Shown here in pieces: positions 8,930-13,914 of a stretch of 13,914 nucleotides of DNA. The notes under the pieces were generated by a model, which saw only the letters and a list, made by a program, of their open reading frames with translations, was not told the origin of the DNA and ran no database searches. Both the position numbers and the translations under genes were made by a program. The stretch's first letter is position 1, and each line of letters begins with the position of its first letter. This DNA is from Prolixibacteraceae bacterium (GTDB taxonomy: Bacteria; Bacteroidota; Bacteroidia; Bacteroidales; Prolixibacteraceae): assembly GCA_016930735.1 (NCBI GenBank), contig JAFGGF010000127.1:1-13914 (forward strand), read 5' to 3'.

Positions 8930-8936
8930 CTTTCCT
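8930..8936 (-). promoter_or_regulatory. Ribosome binding site deciding the CE4 start
   Basis: The minus strand reads AGGAAAG, 9 bases before the ATG at 8920. It favours that ATG over the more upstream TTG, since it lies inside the TTG-started extension. Clear Shine-Dalgarno sites are uncommon in this window. Confidence 0.5.
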
Positions 8937-8973
8937 ATTTGATACAAAAATATTGAATGCCAACTCTAAAAAT

Positions 8974-10533
8974 CTATCTTCTCCCCATTCCTCTTACCGG
9001 AACACTCTTATAATCTAAAAACTTACTTGCCCAAGGAATAAAAGTCGAATAATTAGGTGCATCGGTATGCCCGCCATCATGCTGACGCCATGCCAACTGG
9101 CCATCGAGTAATCCTGTTAAAACCGGCGGCATTTCTTCTTTCAAATAATCATTTGAAACACCAAGGTCTTTTGCACCCAGCAATTTAAATACAGAACCGG
9201 CAGCAATGGTAGCCATGTAACTTCCTTTTTGATCGAGCCATTTGGCATCACCCTGCTCAGGTATTCCATAACTTACAAAGGTTAATCTCGGGGCACAAAG
9301 AGCCAGAAGTTCATGTGAATCAACCGGCAGGTCACAGCCGGTTTTTCTCCCGAAGGTAGCTTCTTCAGCTCCGTATTTCAGGTAATTCCCTGCCATCCAG
9401 TGATATTCTCCTGATCCTGTCAGACTTTCAACTGCTTCACCAAATACACGCCTGTGCAATGTAGCACCACCTTTTCCAGAGGAACCAATTAATCCCACCG
9501 CAAACCGAGGTTCAAAAGCAAGAGTAACCAAAGCAGCTTTCCCATAACGTGAAACACCCTCAATTCCAACTTTGGTTGCATCAACCAACGAATCAGTTTC
9601 CATATAATCAAGACCCCGGGCTGCACCCCATGCCCAGGCACGTAAAGAACCCCAGTCATCCGGTTTCCGTGGTTGTCCTTTATTTACCAGTCCGATAATT
9701 CCCCTGGTAAGGCCAGCTCCGTTATCAGCCTGGATACTACCGGGATCGATAGTTGCATAACCCCAACCTGCTGCAAGCAATTGTTCAGTTGGCGAAGGAT
9801 CTCCTGTCCGGCGCATCATTCTCGCAAAAGGATTCTCATATTCAAATGGTGTATATACCGGGTATTGTTTGAAAACTTCTTCAAGTGAAGGATCTTCATT
9901 GATTAACAATTTTTTGAAAGCCTCATTAATTTTAGCCATATCCTCCTCTCCGGGCTTGGCAGGTGCCGGAAACGATGGACGGCCAAACATCATTAATACG
10001 GGAACAGGCCCTTTTACATTTGCTGGAACCACAAGCATCATTTCAATATTCACATCAATCAAAGGATATTCACTGTTATCGACATGACCGGTCAGCTTCT
10101 TCGCCACAACTGGAGTAAATCCAATACGTTCATAATCTACAACATCAACTGTCCAGGTAACATCCGGAATGTTTTCCGGAAGCCTTCCATATACTTCACT
10201 TTCAAATAATTCCACAATCTCCGGGCGGCGTTGTTTCCACCACATTTCTGCGGAAGTTACTTTTTTACCTTTTTCGGTCACAAGTATTTCCGGCAATATA
10301 GGGCAGGGATCTGCTATTGATTCATCATAATTGGCATGGTTAGGAGCATTTTCATTGCCACTGGGACCCGGACGTACTGAAATTATCCCTAGCTGTTCCA
10401 TCATATTTGAATGATCTTCCTGAGCAGTAAAAGTTACCAGGGGCGGATATTTGCTTTTATCGATTTCCGGTTTCTGAGCGGTTGAAACACAGACAATTCC
10501 TAAAACACTTAAGAAAAAAAATAATTTTTTCAT
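8974..10533 (-). CDS. CE15-family glucuronoyl-esterase-like hydrolase (long paralogue)
   Basis: A 519-residue secreted alpha/beta hydrolase (signal peptide about 1-19, cleavage near STA-Q), first gene of the operon. It is paralogous to the 442-residue CE15 further down, sharing an N-terminal region (LGI.SVR.GPSGN..AP, E.YGRLP.NIP.VTW) and the catalytic core. The nucleophile is Ser328 in GVSRYGK (Lys332 following) and the His is His489 in DGGHT. The usual acidic site after the elbow is Ser351 (GSSGKGG) and the likely replacement is Asp405 in LPVDSH. It differs by about 45 extra residues, mostly acidic and helical-looking, before the strand leading to GWGYA (around 190-245), and by smaller additions near 390-400 and in the C-terminal part. 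Inserts at such places shape the substrate cleft in bacterial CE15 enzymes, so the two probably act on different esters or different positions. It lies 53 bases before the CE4 gene. Confidence 0.82.
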   Translation of the reverse strand: MKKLFFFLSVLGIVCVSTAQKPEIDKSKYPPLVTFTAQEDHSNMMEQLGIISVRPGPSGNENAPNHANYDESIADPCPILPEILVTEKGKKVTSAEMWWKQRRPEIVELFESEVYGRLPENIPDVTWTVDVVDYERIGFTPVVAKKLTGHVDNSEYPLIDVNIEMMLVVPANVKGPVPVLMMFGRPSFPAPAKPGEEDMAKINEAFKKLLINEDPSLEEVFKQYPVYTPFEYENPFARMMRRTGDPSPTEQLLAAGWGYATIDPGSIQADNGAGLTRGIIGLVNKGQPRKPDDWGSLRAWAWGAARGLDYMETDSLVDATKVGIEGVSRYGKAALVTLAFEPRFAVGLIGSSGKGGATLHRRVFGEAVESLTGSGEYHWMAGNYLKYGAEEATFGRKTGCDLPVDSHELLALCAPRLTFVSYGIPEQGDAKWLDQKGSYMATIAAGSVFKLLGAKDLGVSNDYLKEEMPPVLTGLLDGQLAWRQHDGGHTDAPNYSTFIPWASKFLDYKSVPVRGMGRR

Positions 10534-10827
10534 ATTATAACATTTAGATTAGTTCCGGTATTAAAAATACAATTATAAATTCATTTCGCCACAGTTATTT
10601 TATTTCAAACAGAAAAGCAGGTAATTCAGCCTTAACCGACTGACTTATCATTTCATACTTTCATCGCAAATGTTAGTTTAAAATTATCCGCAATTTAATG
10701 TTCTTTTATTTTTTTTCCTTGTAGTTTATTGGCTTTAACTGATATTTTATTTGCATCAATCTTTTTCGAATAAAATAAAGCAACCATTATCTTTGTTAAA
10801 TCATCAGTTTAAAAAACCACATCTGAA
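10534..10827. other. Divergent intergenic region (294 bases)
   Basis: This AT-rich stretch separates the six-gene minus operon from the plus-strand genes and should hold the operon promoter. On the minus strand the best -7 candidate is AACATTTG around 10668-10675, one mismatch from TAnnTTTG and without a convincing -33 element. I see no coding frame, tRNA, strong hairpin or repeat in it. Confidence 0.5.
10788..10795 (+). promoter_or_regulatory. -7 box upstream of the cysteine-rich lipoprotein gene
   Basis: TATCTTTG matches the Bacteroidota -7 consensus TAnnTTTG exactly and lies 32 bases before the ATG at 10828. At the expected -33 distance only a weak TTTC is seen. The identical octamer stands before the next gene at 11353-11360. 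Confidence 0.5.
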
Positions 10828-11316
10828 ATGAATAAAAATAAAATTGCCTTAATTCTAATATGTTCAATATTCCTAATTACCCTATTAATCTGCTGTGAAA
10901 ATCAAACATCAGAAACAAATAACAGTAATGAAATCAGGTATGAACAAACAATTCCAGGGGGTTGCAACGGAGAAATGTTTTCAGGCTTAAAAAGTACTGA
11001 AGCAGAATCGGATACGTTAATTTTTTCAGTATATAATGATACTCTGAGTATGTTTATTGGGATAAATTACATTTGTTGTGCTCCGTTTGTATCAGATATA
11101 TCAATATCGAATGATAGCATATTTGCCGAGATTACCGATACCTGTAATTACCCGGAAGAATCGTGTTATTGCCGTTGTATGTGTTATTATTCCTGGGATT
11201 TCCTGTTTACAGGTTATGAAGGGGATACATATCATTACAAAGTAATTCTGAATAATCCGCAGGAAGAGGAGCCTATAGTTTTCAGACAAGGCATAATGAA
11301 TATAACATCGCAATAA
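10828..11316 (+). CDS. Cysteine-rich small lipoprotein of unknown function
   Basis: A 162-residue product. The N-terminus is a lysine-rich, strongly hydrophobic signal peptide that ends in two cysteines (LLICCENQ, about residues 22-23), consistent with a lipoprotein although the lipobox is imperfect. The mature part opens with an Asn/Ser/Thr-rich linker and then looks all-beta, with alternating hydrophobic residues. It contains an unusual set of cysteines: one in GGCNG, a Cys-Cys pair in YICCAPF, and a cluster in the DTCNY...SCYCRCMCYY segment (about 105-122). This could bind a metal or form disulfides in the periplasm or on the surface. I do not recognise a named family. It precedes the Ntn-hydrolase gene by 83 bases and has its own promoter-like box. 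Confidence 0.75.
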   Translation: MNKNKIALILICSIFLITLLICCENQTSETNNSNEIRYEQTIPGGCNGEMFSGLKSTEAESDTLIFSVYNDTLSMFIGINYICCAPFVSDISISNDSIFAEITDTCNYPEESCYCRCMCYYSWDFLFTGYEGDTYHYKVILNNPQEEEPIVFRQGIMNITSQ

Positions 11317-11352
11317 TCCGAGATTTTTCAAAATCATTTTAAGACAATTCTT

Positions 11353-11360
11353 TATCTTTG
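11353..11360 (+). promoter_or_regulatory. -7 box upstream of the Ntn-hydrolase gene
   Basis: TATCTTTG, an exact TAnnTTTG match, lies 39 bases before the ATG at 11400 in an 83-base gap, suggesting that this gene has its own start of transcription. The -33 region is only T-rich. Confidence 0.5.
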
Positions 11361-11399
11361 GTTTACTGATGATAAGAAAAATCAACTAAACCTGAGATA

Positions 11400-12539
11400 A
11401 TGAAAGTCAGCAATTTTTTGCCAGTAATTTTTTTATTTTTTTCAATTCCATCATTAACATGCACGCTGGGTGTTGCCATTGGTGAGGCAACTTCCGATGG
11501 CCGTCCTCTGTTATGGAAAACCCGTGATTATGAGGTAAAGCAGAATATTATTTTTTATAAAGAAACCGGTAAATACCCTTTTATTTCGAATGTTACACCG
11601 GCATATGGTTATTATCAATCGTGGTATGGTGTAAATGAAAAAGGATTTGCTATTGCAAACACCTTTATATCTGATTTTCCTGAAGGAAATAACGGATTGG
11701 GAAATGGTGATTTTATGAATTTTGCCCTAAGTACCTGTGCAACTGTCAACGATTTTATAGCTTTACTTGATTCCACTAATTTATCGGGACGAACCACCCG
11801 GGCTGTATTTGGAGTTATCGACACTACCAATGCAGCCATGATCTTCGAAGTGAATGCTGATCATTATTGGAAATTTGATGCCCATGATAAAACTATTGCC
11901 CCCGATGGTTATATCATCAGGACCAATTTTACCATTTCGAATGGAGGAACCGGCGGAATTGAAAGATATAAACGATCGTTGGTGCTGGTAAATAATTTTT
12001 ATAAAGACGGAAAGATCAGTATAAAAGACATCCTGCAAAGTCAAATGCGTGATATAGTTGATTCAAACGGGAATCCCGCATCAACAGGCATTATAGATTG
12101 TAACAAAAATATTTGCAGGCCAAGTTCTATATCGGCCACAGTTATTCAGGGTGTAAAAAATTCTGAACCAGGTTATCTGACTACGATGTGGGCAATGCTT
12201 GGGAATCCATTTACTTCCATTGCTGTCCCCTACTGGCCTGTGGGGCAAACTCCCGAAATCTCAAGGTCCGACTCAGAAAAATCCCTGTATTCTGCTTCGC
12301 TGAATTTGAAAAAATTCCTTTTCGATTCCAACAACAATCAATATGTTGATATACAAAAAACAATATCGGTTTTGCCATCTCTGTTCGAAACCGAAAATAA
12401 AATACTGGATGAAACAGGAAAGCTGATGAAACAATGGAGAAATAAAAAACCGGAGATGGCAGACTTGCTACAAACTGAAATTAACTTTTCATCTTTAGCT
12501 TTAAAAACCATTCAAAAAATAACTAAAAAAATTAAATAG
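11400..12539 (+). CDS. Secreted Ntn-hydrolase, C45/choloylglycine hydrolase-like
   Basis: A 379-residue protein with a 20-residue signal peptide followed at once by Cys21 and the pattern C-T-L-G-V-A-I-G-E-A-T-S-D-G-R, then WKTRDY (Arg42, Asp43). That is the N-terminal nucleophile layout of linear amide C-N hydrolases (acyl-CoA:6-APA acyltransferase C45, choloylglycine hydrolase C59). Cleavage of the signal peptide would expose Cys21 as the catalytic residue. Later blocks (WYGVNEKGFAIANTF at about 75-89, a TTRAVFGVIDTTNAAMIFEV strand region near 133-152, and TNF near 176) fit the same fold. It should hydrolyse an amide bond of a small molecule or peptide in the periplasm; the substrate cannot be read from sequence. 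Its end is 34 bases from the convergent GH43-like gene. It has no obvious functional link to the glycan operon. Confidence 0.75.
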   Translation: MKVSNFLPVIFLFFSIPSLTCTLGVAIGEATSDGRPLLWKTRDYEVKQNIIFYKETGKYPFISNVTPAYGYYQSWYGVNEKGFAIANTFISDFPEGNNGLGNGDFMNFALSTCATVNDFIALLDSTNLSGRTTRAVFGVIDTTNAAMIFEVNADHYWKFDAHDKTIAPDGYIIRTNFTISNGGTGGIERYKRSLVLVNNFYKDGKISIKDILQSQMRDIVDSNGNPASTGIIDCNKNICRPSSISATVIQGVKNSEPGYLTTMWAMLGNPFTSIAVPYWPVGQTPEISRSDSEKSLYSASLNLKKFLFDSNNNQYVDIQKTISVLPSLFETENKILDETGKLMKQWRNKKPEMADLLQTEINFSSLALKTIQKITKKIK

Positions 12540-12573
12540 CATGGTGAATCAAATCTGCAATAAATATTAAAAA

Positions 12574-13680
12574 TTAATCGAGGTCAATATCTACATTCCA
12601 GTATTTTGCCAGGGCTTTTAATTCATTCATAGTTAAATAGGTTACTGCTCCGTGCTTGGGTCGTTCAAAGTTAATGGTTTTCATTACCCCTTCATTAAAA
12701 TGCCCGATATCGGTATAATTAACAAAGTCTTTGGTTTCGCTGAATCCCATGTTATTGGGCCTGCCACCGTAAACATCATACATTAAAACATACGTATCTG
12801 TCCCCAGGCGCTTAAAAACATTGGGTGCCTCGGTTGGGACTGTTTCCGGATCGATGCGACGGGCTTCAGATTTGTAACCTGTACTTATTTTATCAGATAC
12901 AGCATGAAGTATTTTTGCACCACCCACATAGTGTAAGTGATAGGAATCGCCAACTTTTATAATATCTCCATCAATTCCGCCAATATCAGGGATCATAACC
13001 GGTAAGGTTTCAAGTTCTGTAAATTCATCATTTGCATATGAGCAATAAATATTGGCATTTTTATTATTATATCGAATGGTAAAATACACCATCATTTTTT
13101 TTGCTACCGGATCATAAACCGTTTCAGGTGCCCATGAACAATCAATATCTCCCAGTTCAGGAAATGCAAGGTCTACCCTGAAATCAGAATGAGTCCAGTG
13201 GATCAGGTCATACGATTTCATCAACACAAGAGCCCGGTTATTCCCCCAGCCATAAGTTTCTTCAGGTCGTTGCCAGCGCGCTTCCCTGAAACCGGCACGT
13301 TGCCCGAATATATGAAGGTCAGTCATTGCCAGGTAAAAAGCACCGTCAGGGCCGCGGGTAATATGCGGATCGCGAACACCTTTTTGTTCTGCCAGGAGTG
13401 TTCCGTCAAAAATAAGCTCGCCATTATTTAAATCAGTAAAAGTGTAACCATCATGGCTGATTGCCATATAGGCAGACTGAGTCTGATCCTTAAAATAAAC
13501 CAGGAGATAACCGGCAAAATCTTCTTCGCTTAAGCTACGAATGTTTTCAGGCTTTTGAAACTCAGTAACTATTTGAATACCTGCAGCTTTTTCATTTTCT
13601 TCAGTAACCTGCGCCGTTCCACGAAGAATGAATAAAACAGCAAATACAATAACTAGTGTGAAAGATATTTTACTTTTCAT
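12574..13680 (-). CDS. Secreted GH43-like glycosidase
   Basis: A 368-residue protein with a signal peptide (cleavage near GTA-Q, residue 24) and the repeated strand patterns of a five-bladed beta-propeller of clan GH-F. Likely catalytic residues: Asp104 in VRDPHI (base), Asp237 in GGIDGDI (pKa modulator) and Glu284 in PTEAPNVFKR (acid). WAPE at 183-186 and the 'DG.FYLAMTD' strand at 112-121 are typical GH43 landmarks. GH43 enzymes act mostly on alpha-L-arabinofuranosides, beta-xylosides or galactan; I cannot assign the subfamily. The segment at about 125-147 (RAGFREARWQRPEETYGWG) looks like a loop lining the active site. It is transcribed apart from the main operon, convergent with the Ntn-hydrolase gene, but fits the arabinose-trimming theme of the neighbourhood. 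Confidence 0.8.
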   Translation of the reverse strand: MKSKISFTLVIVFAVLFILRGTAQVTEENEKAAGIQIVTEFQKPENIRSLSEEDFAGYLLVYFKDQTQSAYMAISHDGYTFTDLNNGELIFDGTLLAEQKGVRDPHITRGPDGAFYLAMTDLHIFGQRAGFREARWQRPEETYGWGNNRALVLMKSYDLIHWTHSDFRVDLAFPELGDIDCSWAPETVYDPVAKKMMVYFTIRYNNKNANIYCSYANDEFTELETLPVMIPDIGGIDGDIIKVGDSYHLHYVGGAKILHAVSDKISTGYKSEARRIDPETVPTEAPNVFKRLGTDTYVLMYDVYGGRPNNMGFSETKDFVNYTDIGHFNEGVMKTINFERPKHGAVTYLTMNELKALAKYWNVDIDLD

Positions 13681-13822
13681 TTCCTTTAACTTTTTAATAA
13701 AGTTTTAAAATCACACTAAAAATAATTTATCTCGATTAAAAAACAATATTCTGATACCTGATCAACAGAAAATTCTTTTAAAAATTAATTTCTCTTTACA
13801 AAGGTCATTTAAATCATTTTTT

Positions 13823-13830
13823 TAAATTTG
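13823..13830 (+). promoter_or_regulatory. -7 box upstream of the DUF3795 gene
   Basis: TAAATTTG matches TAnnTTTG and lies 21 bases before the ATG at 13852, which would give a very short leader. The remaining sequence between 13681 and 13851 is AT-rich, with no further gene visible and no confident minus-strand promoter for the GH43-like gene. Confidence 0.45.
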
Positions 13831-13851
13831 ATAAACCTTAATACCTGAAAA

Positions 13852-13914
13852 ATGGAGAAAATAATAGCCTGTTGCGGGTTAAACTGTGCGGCATGTGATG
13901 CCCGCATTGCAACC
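13852..13914 (+). CDS. DUF3795 protein, 5' fragment cut by window end
   Basis: The last 63 bases read as 21 open codons from ATG, giving MEKIIACCGLNCAACDARIA plus one Thr. The CCGLNCAACDA pattern (C-C-G-L-x-C-x-x-C-D) is the conserved start of DUF3795 proteins, small cysteine-rich proteins presumed to bind a metal or iron-sulfur cluster; their role is not known. The gene continues past the window. It has no signal peptide, so unlike its neighbours it should be cytoplasmic. Confidence 0.75.
   Translation, partial: MEKIIACCGLNCAACDARIAT

Noticed and set aside
8921..8947. TTG start giving a nine-residue N-terminal extension of the CE4 protein
   Set aside because: The ribosome binding site lies inside this extension, and the signal peptide is better formed from the ATG at 8920.
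11322..11335. GATTTT-TC-AAAATC hairpin just after the cysteine-rich lipoprotein gene, possible terminator
   Set aside because: The stem is almost entirely A-T with a two-base loop and only a short T-run after it, too weak to call.
1..13914. SusC/SusD pair, ECF or hybrid two-component regulator, transposase, CRISPR or defence genes
   Set aside because: I looked for these as companions of the enzyme operon or as an accessory system and found none; every long frame is accounted for by the listed genes.

Overview
The window looks like a chromosomal segment of a Bacteroidota bacterium, probably a free-living or gut glycan degrader of the Bacteroidales/Marinilabiliales type. That placement is inferred. 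The sequence evidence is low GC, many Sec/lipoprotein signal peptides on carbohydrate-active enzymes, -7 boxes of the Bacteroidota TAnnTTTG type, few Shine-Dalgarno sites, and families (GH2 with long C-terminal extension, GH140-type DUF4038, GH127, CE15, DUF3795) that are typical of this phylum.

The main content is a six-gene operon on the minus strand, transcribed from 10533 down to 566 with gaps of only 14-53 bases. In transcription order it encodes a CE15-family esterase, a CE4/NodB-type polysaccharide deacetylase, a second CE15 paralogue, a GH127-type beta-L-arabinofuranosidase lipoprotein, a GH140/DUF4038-type (apiosidase-like) lipoprotein, and a large GH2 beta-galactosidase-like enzyme. 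All six carry export signals. There is no SusC/SusD pair, sulfatase, transporter or regulator in view, so this is either the enzyme arm of a polysaccharide utilization locus or an orphan CAZyme operon. The set would remove ester and acyl decorations (CE15, CE4), then trim arabinose-, apiose- and galactose-type residues from a complex, probably pectic, heteroglycan. The substrate is inference.

Left of the operon (82-417, minus) is a short lipoprotein with the beginning of a ZU5-like beta domain that stops early; it looks truncated. Right of the operon, across a 294-base divergent intergenic region, are two plus-strand genes: a cysteine-rich small lipoprotein of unknown function (10828-11316) and a secreted Ntn-hydrolase of the C45/choloylglycine hydrolase type (11400-12539). 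Each has its own TATCTTTG -7 box. A convergent, separately transcribed GH43-like five-bladed-propeller glycosidase (12574-13680, minus) adds another probable arabinosidase-type activity. The right edge holds the first 21 codons of a plus-strand DUF3795 protein.

No tRNA, rRNA, CRISPR array, insertion sequence, integrase or long repeat was seen.
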